A DNA stretch of 16,250 nt from Dictyocoela muelleri (taxonomy: Eukaryota; Microsporidia). Made by a program: the position numbers and the translations under genes. The notes beneath the pieces are model-generated. The model made no database searches, was not told where the DNA came from, and worked only from the letters and a program-made list of their open reading frames with translations. Location: positions 1-16,250 of the forward strand of contig SDVU01000271.1 in assembly GCA_016256075.1 (NCBI GenBank), in the 5' to 3' direction. This document shows, in pieces, positions 1-7,916 of the stretch. Each line of letters opens with the position of its first letter. Within the stretch, counting starts at the first letter, position 1.

Positions 1-101
1 TGATAAGCATATCCACAGTATAATAATATATTTTTATTCTTCTGCTTTTATAAAATGAATTTCATTATGATTCATAGGGGTTATAAAAAAACTGTACGAA
101 A

Positions 102-138
102 AACCGGCAACTCGCCCTAACTGGGCGAGTTGCCGGTT
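102..138. repeat. GC-rich perfect hairpin, 16-bp stem
   Basis: The arms at 102-117 and 123-138 are perfect reverse complements separated by the 5-base loop TAACT. The stem is strikingly GC-rich for this window and contains the CGAGTT/AACTCG motif seen in other hairpins here (7330-7374, 9633-9652, 11120-11157). It could be the end of a foldback element or a transcript terminator-like hairpin; nothing beside it identifies a gene. Confidence 0.85.
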
Positions 139-178
139 AACGCTTTTAAATCAATGTGTCTATTAATCTGAGAGAAAT

Positions 179-290
179 GGGTATATAACCTTGAAAAATT
201 GTGTCTATAACGTTGAAAAAAAAAGGGTCTATAATTTTGAAAAAAATAGTCTATAACTCGAAAGAAATGAATCTACAAGTTTGAAAACCC
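179..290. repeat. Degenerate ~22-bp minisatellite (GTCTATAAC-TTGAAAAA)
   Basis: About five diverged units repeat the pattern GTCTATAAC followed by TTGAAAAA. The same motif recurs at 5609-5672 and 6098-6150, and on the opposite strand at 4084-4160, so this is a dispersed minisatellite family and not a local accident. Confidence 0.8.
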
Positions 291-291
291 A

Positions 292-484
292 GTATCATTT
301 ATTATACCTTTAGCTGTATAAAAATCGTCTACCCAATATTACATATGATACTTTCAGCTGTATAAAAACCGTCTATCCAATATCTTATATGATACTTTTA
401 GCTGTATAAAAATCGTCTATCCAATACCATACATGATACTTTTAGCTGTATAAAAATCGTCTTTTCAATATCATATATGATACA
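292..484. repeat. 44-bp tandem repeat, about 4.4 copies
   Basis: Units begin GATACTTTTAGCTGTATAAA and continue with a CGTCTATCCAATATC segment, giving a 44-base period. Copies differ at only a few positions each, so this array is much less decayed than the adjacent one. No coding potential is apparent. Confidence 0.9.
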
Positions 485-499
485 TAAATTCTTTAAAGT

Positions 500-890
500 T
501 TAATATTATTCATGGAAAACCTCGATATCATAAAGTCAAGGTCAGATAGAGAGGTTTAATCGAACATTTAAGGAGAAATTAAGGTTGTCTTAGATAATTA
601 TAAGGTGTAGATTAAAAATATAAATAAGTTTCATTCCAATATAACAAAACCCCTCGCAGAGCTACCAAACAAAAGCTTTTTAATTTATTTTGAGGAATTA
701 TCATTGTAAACTCGCGACTTGACCTGTTATTTCAGTTAATACCAGTATTCAGGTTGAAGAAACAGTAAATTTTAAATCGTATGCATCAAATTACTCTAAT
801 ATTGATGATTTAGACTGCAGTGCGGAATTAAATTTGAATGATAAAGTTATTTTACGAAAGAATTCGATAACAAAGAAAATAATTGAATAA
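500..890 (+). mobile_element. LTR-retroelement-type integrase fossil (C-terminal part)
   Basis: Translation on the plus strand shows the conserved integrase motif ERFNRTFKEKL at about 552-585, typical of retroviral and Ty3/Gypsy-type integrases (also the KRBA2-like integrases derived from them). It is followed by a stretch resembling the region after the catalytic core, then a segment with NLNDKVILRKN at about 831-865, which resembles the GD-V-L module of the integrase C-terminal domain. Only the last part of the integrase is present; no reverse transcriptase, protease or LTR was recognised next to it. It is clearly broken, with several breaks, and looks old. Gypsy/Metaviridae affinity is likely but not certain. 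Confidence 0.6.
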
Positions 891-920
891 AGTCGCTTGA
901 ATCAATTTACAACGAGGGAT

Positions 921-1225
921 TTTGGTACTAACTACTTACTTGATACACCCATATATTTCCAAATATAGAAGCTTATGAAAAACTGAAAACAAATTTGAAC
1001 TTATCTCGTCGTAATACTCCTGAACGTATATTTCTTTTATCATTATCTTCTATTTTTAGTATATTTGAAGTGAAGCTCCAAATATACTAAAAATAGAAGA
1101 TAATGATAAAAGAAATATACGTTCAGGAATATTACGACGAGATAAGTTCAAATATGTTTTCGTTTTCTCGTAAGCTTCTATATTTGGAAATATCTGGGTG
1201 TATCAAGTAAGTAGTTAGTACCAAA
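921..1225. repeat. Long inverted repeat, 147-bp arms, 11-base loop
   Basis: The left arm (921-1067) and right arm (1079-1225) are reverse complements with about seven mismatches, roughly 95 percent identity, around a short loop at 1068-1078. Transcription across it would give a near-perfect long hairpin RNA. Both arms, read outside-in, give a similar open peptide (for example FPNIEAYEK and PERIFLLSLSSIFSIF), and several arm-to-arm differences are synonymous. This suggests duplicated former coding sequence. The source protein is not recognised. The left arm directly follows the integrase fossil, so it may be part of that element or an inverted duplication beside it. Confidence 0.9.
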
Positions 1226-1815
1226 CATTTTTACATGAAATATTAAAAAATTATTTTAAAGCCAAAGAGAGGTCACATGGAAAAGACTTATATATTGTTT
1301 TTGAGTAAAAAATGATTTAATTAGAAGAAGAATCTTTTGTTTCATTATCGATATATGTTAAAAAGAAAGAATAAAAGAGTTTTTACAGTAAAGTCGTGAG
1401 CCTTATAGATACCTCGAGTCTTCTTTAATTAGTGAGATTGTGAAAAGCAGTACGATTTCATCGGAATTGATTTTACATAAAATATTTAGATTTTATTATA
1501 TCAGACCAAGCTGAATCAGACTAGTGTACTGTAAAAACACCGAATATTCTTTATACCAATATAAAACATGTAACATGTCTTTATCATGCTTTTCACAGTG
1601 TCTATAAAAACATTAGTATTCAAAACTTAAAACTTAACGAGTTTTTTTAGTCTTTAAAGTGGCTAGTGAATAAAAAGGCAAATACGAAGAATTATTTAGA
1701 AATAGTCATTTTGCTCATAGCAAAGTTGGTGCTTCTAATGTAAATTTCCGGAACCAATACTCCTCTCCCCTTGAGGGTTAGAAAAATGGAAAAAATACGA
1801 TTATGTTTAAAAAAA
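1226..1815 (+). pseudogene. Decayed hAT-type transposase (CGGBP1-like subgroup)
   Basis: Plus-strand reading gives three consecutive landmarks of this hAT subgroup. ISDQAESD at 1498-1521 corresponds to the family's TDaApYM and puts an acidic catalytic residue at codon 1504-1506. KHVTCLYHAFH at 1564-1596 matches HVTCLaHalhrVaE. FPEPILLSP near 1747-1773 matches the lPePivtrWg segment, here with a stop where Trp is expected. A segment after HVTC, with LNEFF, SLKWLVNKKANTKNYLE, fits the helix that follows it. The N-terminal zinc finger and C-terminal dimerisation domain were not found, so this is an internal fragment. At least four stops or frame changes break it. No terminal inverted repeats were identified. 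It lies tail-to-tail with the Merlin-type pseudogene at 1818-2610. Confidence 0.72.
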
Positions 1816-1817
1816 AT

Positions 1818-2610
1818 TTAGAATGTACAGAAATCACCAAAAAAGGTCACGAAATCATTTTCTGGGAGCATATATTTTCTAAAAATGACCTAGTTTAGCC
1901 ATGTGTTAATTTCAGATCTCTTAATTCCTTGCTCTTTATTCATTATACTTTTCTTTCGGGACCACACGTTTTATATTTTATTAGTATGAGTTCCATCATA
2001 GCAAGAAAACTGAGTGAATAATTTACGAATCATTGATCAAGGTCAAGATTACGTAATAAACTAGGATAAGATGGATGGTCATCACATAGAAATACCGATC
2101 CTACGACTATTTTACTTTTTAAAGCTTCAGATAAACATTATATTGACCTGTTATTAACTTTAGTAACATATAAATTGGTTGGATTTTTACACATAAACTA
2201 TACATAAAATCCAAACAGTGTCTGATATCTGATCATCTGTGCTTGTTTGTGACCTAATGTTTCCTCTTCCACAAATAACTGATTCAGCTATCTTAACGAT
2301 CATACCATGAACACCTATTAACATGCGTCGACTGTTGTATTCAGTTTATATATCTATAAGTTGTTTTTTAATATCAGAAATAGTAGTTGAAGCCACGCCG
2401 AATCTTTAAGCCATTTGAAAGTAACTATAGCGAAAAATGATTAAAAAAATCACAAAAAAAACAGGAAAGAGGTGTTTACTTCTCTATTAACAGAAGTTTT
2501 TGTACAAAATTTGTAATTATTACATTTATTTACAAGTCTTTTAAATCTTTTCTTGTTCATCACAGTTAAATTTTGAATTTTGTACATTTCTCACACATTT
2601 TAGTCTCGAC
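1818..2610 (-). pseudogene. Merlin/IS1595-type transposase pseudogene A
   Basis: The minus strand, read across frames, follows an IS1595-like (ISXO2/Merlin) transposase from end to end. It shows an N-terminal zinc ribbon beginning with CEKC near 2590; a helical segment with GVASTTISDIKKQL near 2340-2390; a motif SVICGRGNIRS that normally follows the first catalytic Asp; FLCDDHPSYPSLLRNLDLD near 2045-2092 with the second Asp at codon 2081-2083; and DGTHTNKI followed by NVWSRKKSIMNKEQ near 1930-1995. The tail resembles the usual C-terminal RK-MLPEN-F segment and stops at 1818-1820. Broken points include Ala replacing the first catalytic Asp (KIAES instead of the expected IDES), a stop at 1971-1973 where the catalytic Glu is expected, and several frame changes. 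The length of about 260 codons fits the family. Terminal inverted repeats were not resolved. Confidence 0.78.
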
Positions 2611-2692
2611 AGAAACAAAAAGGACGATTAATGACTTTAAACACCCCTAAATGATATGAAAAGGCCTTTGGATTACTTCTACATGCATTTTC

Positions 2693-2804
2693 GTGCTTTT
2701 GTAGGGGTATCCTTCCCGATTTTTGTTTTGAATAATTTGTCATGTGGTAGTTTAATTTTTAAAAATATAAATTTAAAAAATCCGGATGGATACCCTGGAA
2801 GCAC
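2693..2804. mobile_element. Small foldback/MITE-like element, 112 bp
   Basis: The ends are imperfect inverted repeats of about 30 bp. The left end GTGCTTTTGTAGGGGTATCC pairs with the right end GGATACCCTGGAAGCAC, and the match continues inward through a GGGAAGGAT/ATCCGGA segment into A/T-rich interior. There is no coding content of its own. A target duplication is not obvious. Two overlapping short open frames (2656-2841 and 2786-3034) run across its ends and are probably chance. Confidence 0.65.
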
Positions 2805-3241
2805 CGCAAAGTTTCCGATATTTATTAGTTGGGGAATATGAATATGTTTTACTATGTACTTGTACGAAAATCATCCTGCTTTTGACTATTTATAAACGTG
2901 TTGGTATTAAATGCGGTCAAAAATTTATTTATGCTTTTCTGCCTTTGTGTAATTCAAGGTTAATTACGTTTTTCAAAATTATTCTTTTCTTACAACTAAG
3001 ATTGAATATTAGAAAGCCCTATACTCAGTTATGAGACACAAATAAAGATTTCAAACTTTTTTATAAAAATTTCACAACGTGAAGTTTTTAGCCATACCAG
3101 ATTATTCTCTATTGAAGAATACAGATATTCACTTTTATATATTTTAATGAGATGAGAACTAAAATAGGATATAAAATCTTTAATTTATTACAATAATCAG
3201 AGCTTAGTTCGAGATTGCTTTCATTTCATACAGAAACATAT
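2805..3241. other. Unassigned AT-rich spacer
   Basis: An 82-codon open frame starts at 2786 and runs to 3034, but its translation shows no recognisable domain, and no related sequence was seen elsewhere in the window. A small hairpin (TTCAC-AAC-GTGAA) lies near 3071-3084. Otherwise nothing was identified. Confidence 0.5.
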
Positions 3242-3394
3242 TTTCAGATAATAGACAATATTTTATAATAGAAAATCTTGTTAAGTTGTTGAATACATGA
3301 AAATTTCTTGCACCCGATAAAAATTTCAGTGGAGTGCCAATGCTCCAAATTAACAGTTCACCCGATCAAAGGTCGCCCAATTCGTAATTCGCTT
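3242..3394 (+). repeat. Dispersed repeat family CGCCCGAT, copy A
   Basis: This shares order and spacing with 7389-7541. Both have GACAATATTTT followed by AATAGAAAA at the start, a CCGATAAAAATTTC block in the middle, and a run of CGCCC-ATTCGTAATTCGC at the end. The GATTCGTAATTCGC end resembles the 16-bp minisatellite on the other strand at 11440-11590. It is non-coding as far as can be seen, and is more diverged than copy B. Confidence 0.7.
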
Positions 3395-3769
3395 AAAAGG
3401 TGGGGTGAAAACTCACCGCAAAATTATATATTTATTATATGTTATAGATATAATTTTCGACAATTAATAAAATACCTTTAAAAATATAATTTAAAAAAAA
3501 ATATAAAATTTGTTTATTTTTTTCATTAACCCTTAAACGATTTCGACCAAAATAATAGATGTCCATTTGTATTTTTTCTATTTTTTGACAACCCTTCTAG
3601 AAATTTTTCTCAAATTTTTTTAAAAGTTAAAATATTTTTCAATGGTTTGAAAAAAAATTATTTAAAATTTGTAAAAACTCTTAATCATTTTTGCACAAAA
3701 AAAATTATTTTCAAAATTAAATACTGTTTTTTACAAATAATTAATAATTTTTGAAAAAACATTTATCAG
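3395..3769. other. AT-rich spacer, no gene
   Basis: This begins with a short hairpin (GGTGGGGTGAAAACTCACC, about 3401-3419) and continues as A/T-rich, weakly repetitive sequence with runs such as AAAAATTATTT. I see no open frame or recognisable protein trace on either strand. Confidence 0.55.
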
Positions 3770-4080
3770 CCCTTTTCATTATTATAGATAACTCTTTCAT
3801 ATATAGACAATTCTTTTCATTTTCATAGATGGCTCTTTTCATTTTTATGGGTGACTCTGTTCATTTTTATAGATGACTATTTTCATTTTTATAGGGGCTC
3901 TTTTGATTACAGCCCGTTTAATTATTATATTTCTCTCGTTAAATTATTATATTGTTCTTTTTCCATTATTATCTCCTTTTTGCATTATTATTTCCTTTGT
4001 TGCATTATTTAATCCCCTTAATTATATTATTATATTCTCATCGTTGCATCATTATATTCCATTTTTGCAATATAGAGTTA
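3770..4080. repeat. Degenerate T-rich minisatellite (TTTTCATTTTTATAGATGACTC)
   Basis: From 3770 to 3898 units of about 22-24 bases repeat a TTTTCATT(T/A)TATAGA(T)GACTC pattern. From 3900 to 4080 this passes into a weaker ~20-base pattern around CATTATTAT-TCCTTTTTG. Open frames here (3873-4085, 3952-4140) are low-complexity translations of the repeat and are not genes. On the opposite strand the unit resembles the GTCTATAAC-TTGAAAA family, so the block may be the outer left flank of the mirrored array centred near 4826. Confidence 0.7.
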
Positions 4081-4083
4081 TTT

Positions 4084-4160
4084 AAAAGTTATAGACCCAT
4101 TTATTCTGAAGTTATAGACCCGTTTATTCCAGATTTATAGACCCATTTTCCTGAATTATA
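4084..4160 (-). repeat. TATAGACCCATTT minisatellite (minus-strand copy of the GTCTATAAC family)
   Basis: Three to four units of about 25-27 bases carry TTATAGACCCATTTATTC. The reverse complement, GGGTCTATAA, is the core of the arrays at 179-290, 5609-5672 and 6098-6150. It sits just outside the left half of the central array, mirroring 5609-5672 on the right. Confidence 0.75.
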
Positions 4161-4194
4161 GATAATTCGGAAAATTCGCATCGTTCAATTATTT

Positions 4195-4822
4195 TTTAAC
4201 CCTTGTTTTTTAACATTTATTTTTTTAACCTTTATTTTTTTAACTCTTATTTTTTAACCCTTATTTTTAATTTTTATATTTCAACCCTTATGTTCTAATC
4301 CGCATTTTTGCAATTATTTCTTTAACCCTCCGTTTTAACCCTTATTTTTAACAAACATTTTAACCTTTTTTTTCAATATCTTTTTTTACCCTGATTTTTT
4401 TTACCCTTATGCTTAACCCTAATTTATAAACCCGCATTTTTTTAACCTTATTTTTTTGCCCCATTTTTAAACCTTATTTTTTAGACTTAATTTATAACTA
4501 TATTTTTACCCCATTTCCGCCTATATATTCATCCCTCCTCTTTTTAATATTTTAGCTAACATATTTAAGTCCATGTTTTTTAACCCTCATATTAAACCCT
4601 GATTTTTTTACTATTATATTTTAGCCATTTTTTAACAATTATATTTTAACCCTCATTTTTAACTCTTATATTTAACTCTCATTTTTTAACCTTATTTTTT
4701 AACTCTCATCTTTAGCACTCATTTTTTAAACCTAGCATTTTAGCCCTTATTTTTTACACCTCATTTTTTACACCATGTATTTTTACATCATCCTTTTATC
4801 CCATATATTTAAACCCTCATTT
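4195..4822 (-). repeat. Left half of mirrored array: TTAACCCTTATTTTT units
   Basis: About 40 degenerate units of roughly 14-16 bases have a consensus near TTAACCCTTATTTTT. Unit length and the C-tract vary (CCC, CC, CTC). The strand is T+C-rich throughout. The reverse complement is the unit of the right half, so together they form a giant imperfect palindrome. No protein reading is plausible. Confidence 0.9.
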
Positions 4823-4832
4823 TTATGAAGTA

Positions 4833-5575
4833 TTAAAATAAAAGGTTAAAAAAATAGAAGCTGAAAAGTTGTTGTTAATAAATAAGGTTTAAAAAGTAAG
4901 GGTTAAAAAATGAGTGTATAAATATGAGCTAAAAAATTAATGTTAAAAAATAAGGATTAAAAAAAAAGTTAAAAAATAAGGGTTGAAAAATTAAGGATAA
5001 AAAATTAGAATTAAAAAATTAGGGTTAAAAAATTAGGGTTAAGAAATAAGGGTTAAAAAATAAGGGTTAAAAAATATGTGTTAAAAAATGAGTGTTCAAA
5101 ATTCGGGTTAAAGAATAAGGCTAACGAATAAGGATTAAAAAATGAAGGTTAAAAAAATGGGTTAAAAAATGGTTAAAAAATAAGGATTAAAAAATGAGGA
5201 TATAAAAAAAGAGGATTAATAAATAAGGGTTAGAAAATACGTATTAAAAATCGCGGGTTAAAAAATAAGATTAAAAAATAAGGGTTAAAAAATAAGGGTT
5301 AAAAATAAGGATTAAAAAAATAAGGGTTTAAATATAAGGGTTAAAAAATAAGGGTTAAAAAATGGAGGAATTAAAGAATATTGGTTGAAAAAAAGGGTTG
5401 ATACATATGGGTTGAAAAATAAGGGTAGAAAAATGTGGGTTAAAAAATATGGTTTGAAAAATATGGGTTTGAAAATAAAGTTAATAAATATAGCCTAAAA
5501 AATATGGGTTAAAAAATAAGGGTTGGAAAACAAGTGTTACAAATAGATGCTAAAAATAGGGCTTAAAAAATAATT
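4833..5575 (+). repeat. Right half of mirrored array: AAAAAATAAGGGTTA units
   Basis: About 50 units of roughly 14-15 bases have consensus AAAAAATAAGGGTTA. They are best conserved at about 5020-5080 and 5270-5360 and more diverged toward both edges. The strand is A+G-rich. The switch from C-rich to G-rich units is abrupt, at about 4820-4835. Some units read TTAGGG, but the period is 14-15 and not 6, so a simple telomere array is unlikely. Confidence 0.92.
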
Positions 5576-5608
5576 TAAAGATGGCAAATTTTTTCGGATT
5601 ATCTATAT

Positions 5609-5672
5609 CTCTGGCAAATCTGTCTATAACTCTATAAAAATGTGTCTATAACTTGAAAAAGGGTCTACAACG
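5609..5672 (+). repeat. GTCTATAAC minisatellite, right flank of mirrored array
   Basis: Three units contain GTCTATAACT followed by an A-rich spacer (CTCTATAAAAATGT, TGAAAAAGG). They lie immediately outside the right half of the central array, mirroring the minus-strand copy at 4084-4160. Confidence 0.75.
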
Positions 5673-5687
5673 GTGTTGCACAACGTT

Positions 5688-5795
5688 AGGCCTACGCCCC
5701 AATTGGAGTAAATTGGATTTCTAGGAAGGGGGTGTGGGTGATTTGAATTTTCAGGGGGGAGGGTGGGTGATTTGGATTTTTAAGAAGGTGTTGCT
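5688..5795. repeat. G-rich segment with a ~31-bp direct duplication
   Basis: After a GC-richer stretch (GGCCTACGCCCCAATTGG), two diverged units of about 30 bases end with GGGTGATTTGAATTTT and GGGTGATTTGGATTTTT. G-runs of five to six bases stand out in this AT-rich window. No open frame accompanies it. Confidence 0.6.
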
Positions 5796-5976
5796 TTAAG
5801 AATTTCCATGATTTTATGTCTTAAACTTGGAAAGTTTTAACCTAAAATGTAATCAACCTATAATAAAAATCAGATTTAATCTTCTCATTAAATAAAATTT
5901 TATTTTTTATCAATTAATTACCTAAATCAAAAAAAATAATAAACATTTTTTTATTAAATACCTGATGTTTTGCATA
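5796..5976. other. AT-rich spacer between G-rich repeats
   Basis: This is A/T-rich with several TTAATTA-type motifs. No open frame, repeat or recognisable trace was seen. Confidence 0.5.
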
Positions 5977-6067
5977 AGGGGAGAAACACTTTTTTTCGGC
6001 TAGTGGAGACAAACAATTTTTTTTGGCTGAGTGGGGGGACCAATTTTTTTCGTCTAGGGGGAGAGGG
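5977..6067. repeat. ~28-bp tandem repeat, about 3 copies, G-rich
   Basis: Units follow the pattern AGGGGAGA(A/C)ACA, a run of T, then CGGCT, at about 5978, 6001 and 6029, and a fourth begins at about 6056. Units alternate a G-rich start with a T-tract and drift in the middle. Confidence 0.65.
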
Positions 6068-6095
6068 CATGAGCCAAAAAAGTTGGGAAACAGTG

Positions 6096-6152
6096 TTTAT
6101 AACTTTGAAAAATGGGTCTATAACTTTGAAAAAATGGGTCTAAAAATATAAA
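6096..6152 (+). repeat. GTCTATAACTTTGAAAAA minisatellite
   Basis: Two and a half well-conserved units of about 22-23 bases (GGGTCTATAACTTTGAAAAA) belong to the same family as 179-290 and 5609-5672. This is the cleanest copy of the unit in the window. Confidence 0.8.
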
Positions 6153-6200
6153 AAACCCTGCATAATTTTTTAATTTTTACTTTATATTTTTTTTTAAAAG

Positions 6201-6264
6201 GCGGCTTCAAATATCAAATGCGGTTTCAAATATCAAAAGCGGCTTCAAATATCAAAGGCGGCTT
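6201..6264 (+). repeat. 19-bp tandem repeat, ~3.4 copies
   Basis: The unit GCGGCTTCAAATATCAAAG repeats with one or two changes per copy. It is non-coding. Confidence 0.9.
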
Positions 6265-6544
6265 TAATTAATAAAGAACCAAGTATAGTATCAAAAAAAA
6301 ACGAAAACATATTATAATAAATTCGATTTTTTTAATAAAAACCTCATTACATCATTTTTTTAAATGTAAATGTATCTTAAGATTGCGAATTTCTTCTAAA
6401 AATTTGAGAATTTTTATTTAAATTTTCGAAGTTTCAATTAAAAAAAATAAGAGTTTTATTTTAAATAAATTTAAAGTTTGATAATTTCAATTATATTTTG
6501 AATTTTAAATTTGAAATATAAATTTTAAATTTTTTTTATTTAAA
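6265..6544. other. A/T-rich spacer, no gene
   Basis: This is low-complexity A/T sequence with a few palindromic TTTAAATTT-like stretches. No open frame or repeat unit could be defined. Confidence 0.5.
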
Positions 6545-6635
6545 TGGGAACTTCTCAAGCATGGGAAGTTTTCAAACCTGGGAACTCCTCAAGCCTGGGG
6601 ACTCCTCAAGTCTGGGAACTCTTCAAGTCTGTGAC
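6545..6635 (+). repeat. 17-bp tandem repeat, ~5.3 copies
   Basis: The unit is TGGGAACTCCTCAAGCC with one to four changes per copy. The phase is kept over the whole array. No protein reading is convincing. Confidence 0.9.
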
Positions 6636-7009
6636 AATTATTAATAATTTATATTTATCTTTCATTTTAATTATAAAATCAAATTCACGGGATTGTAATT
6701 ATTAATGATTGCTCCGCGATAGTAAATCAATCATAACCGTATTTTTAAAATTTAATGCGATGCGGGTATTTATTTTTTTTAATACTAATAACTAATTTGT
6801 TAAATTTAATAAATCCGATATTATTCCTATTACAGTCAGTTTTTTTTATTTATTATAAAATTTGTTTTAACATACAATTTTTTTTTAATTTTTGACCCTT
6901 TTGATGTTTAATATTATCTATAAGGCTTCATATTTTTCACATTTTGTGACAAAATTTAGTGAACTTGCTATAAAAGGGAGTGAAAGTCGCCATGACAATT
7001 TTTTGCGCT
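6636..7009. other. Unassigned AT-rich spacer
   Basis: An open frame at 6892-7143 begins here and runs into A/T low complexity; its translation becomes an Asn/Phe/Leu-rich repeat and is not a credible gene. Nothing else was recognised. Confidence 0.5.
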
Positions 7010-7312
7010 ACGATATATTTATTAAATTTAATTTTATAAAATTTAATGCAATTTATTTTAATTTATCTAAATTTAATTTAATCTATTATAATTTATTTTA
7101 TTATTCAAAGTTAATCTTTTTTAATCTATTTTTATTTACTTAATTTATTTTTATTTGCTTTATTTATATTAATTTACTTATTTCATATTAATTTACTTAA
7201 TTTATATTAATTTAATTATTAAAATTTAATATATTGTAGTAAAAAATTTAATATATTTTAATTTAATACATTTTTATTAATACATATTATTTAATATATA
7301 TTAAATTTATTT
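7010..7312. repeat. A/T low-complexity tract (TTTAATTTA-like)
   Basis: Roughly 300 bases are composed almost only of A and T, with an irregular TTTAATTTATTTTA pattern. The period is not fixed. Confidence 0.8.
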
Positions 7313-7329
7313 TTTGGCTAGTTTTCGCT

Positions 7330-7374
7330 AACTCGACACTGAATTCTGCGGGAAAACCCCGCATTCGGCGAGTT
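7330..7374. repeat. GC-rich hairpin with AACTCG/CGAGTT outer stem
   Basis: The outer pairing is AACTCG (7330-7335) with CGAGTT (7369-7374). The inner pairing is TGCGGG (7347-7352) with CCCGCA (7358-7363) around AAAAC. It shares the CGAGTT stem motif with 102-138, 9633-9652 and 11120-11157. Confidence 0.7.
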
Positions 7375-7388
7375 TTTCGCACATCGAT

Positions 7389-7541
7389 TTTCTAATAAAA
7401 GACAATATTTTGGAATAGAAAACACGATAAATTTATGGATACATCAGAATTTTATGCGCCCGATAAAAAATTTCCGTGAAGTTCCAACCGCCTGATTCTC
7501 AGTACGTTCGATTCACAGTTCGCCCGATTCGTAATTCACCT
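7389..7541 (+). repeat. Dispersed repeat family CGCCCGAT, copy B
   Basis: This is collinear with 3242-3394: GACAATATTTT and AATAGAAAA near the start, GCGCCCGATAAAAAATTTC in the middle, and CGCCCGATTCGTAATTC at the end. Its GATAAAAATTTC-GTG core also resembles the right arm of the foldback ending at 11967, on the other strand. Confidence 0.7.
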
Positions 7542-7760
7542 AAAAAAATTAAAAATTAAATATTCATAAAAATATAATAGATTTTATTTTTAATTTTAAA
7601 ATAGATATAAAAAAAATAAAAAATATTATTTTTACGATTAAACTATTTAAGCTTCTTTTATTCGAGATATGTGAAAATTTTATATTTTAAAGATGATATT
7701 TAATGGCTGCAAAAATTAAACTATGAAGATTAACCGATTAATAAAAAATGTGTAGTATAA
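7542..7760. other. AT-rich spacer
   Basis: No open frame, repeat unit or protein trace was recognised. Confidence 0.5.
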
Positions 7761-7916
7761 GTATTAAATAAATTATAAAATTAAGTATTAAATAAACTTC
7801 ATAAAGTCTTATAATATATCTATTTGAGATGCTTGATTATGTTAATAACTTTTAAAGTTTTTTTTCCTACATTTACATAGAGTTTTCGTACTCTTAATAC
7901 ATTTAAGCAGCATTTA
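7761..7916 (+). repeat. R repeat, copy 1 (~150 bp)
   Basis: This is nearly identical to 9441-9587 over most of its length, including AATAAACTTCATAAAGTC, ATTTGAGATGCTTGATTATG and CCTACATTTACATAGAG, and is related to 11161-11317. All three copies lie in the same orientation and end at GCATTTA. It directly abuts the left end of MULE1. It has no recognisable protein reading. Confidence 0.9.

Noticed and set aside
1379-1597. Interlocking 12-bp and 11-bp inverted repeats (GTTTTTACAGTA/TACTGTAAAAAC and TGTGAAAAGCA/TGCTTTTCACA)
   Set aside because: They fall within the hAT transposase fragment and overlap its conserved motifs, so a separate element or RNA structure is not supported.
2656-3034. Two overlapping open frames (61 and 82 codons)
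   Set aside because: No recognisable domain, no supporting context, and both cross an end of a foldback element; probably chance.
3873-4140. Open frames of 70 and 62 codons rich in Ile, Phe, Leu
   Set aside because: They are translations of a T-rich degenerate tandem repeat, with hydrophobicity explained by base composition.
4833-5575. Telomere repeat array (TTAGGG-like words)
   Set aside because: The period is 14-15 bases with an A-tract, and TTAGGG occurs only in a few diverged units; the mirrored layout also argues against a simple telomere.
6892-7143. Open frame of 83 codons
   Set aside because: The second half is A/T low complexity giving Asn/Phe/Leu repeats; no domain.
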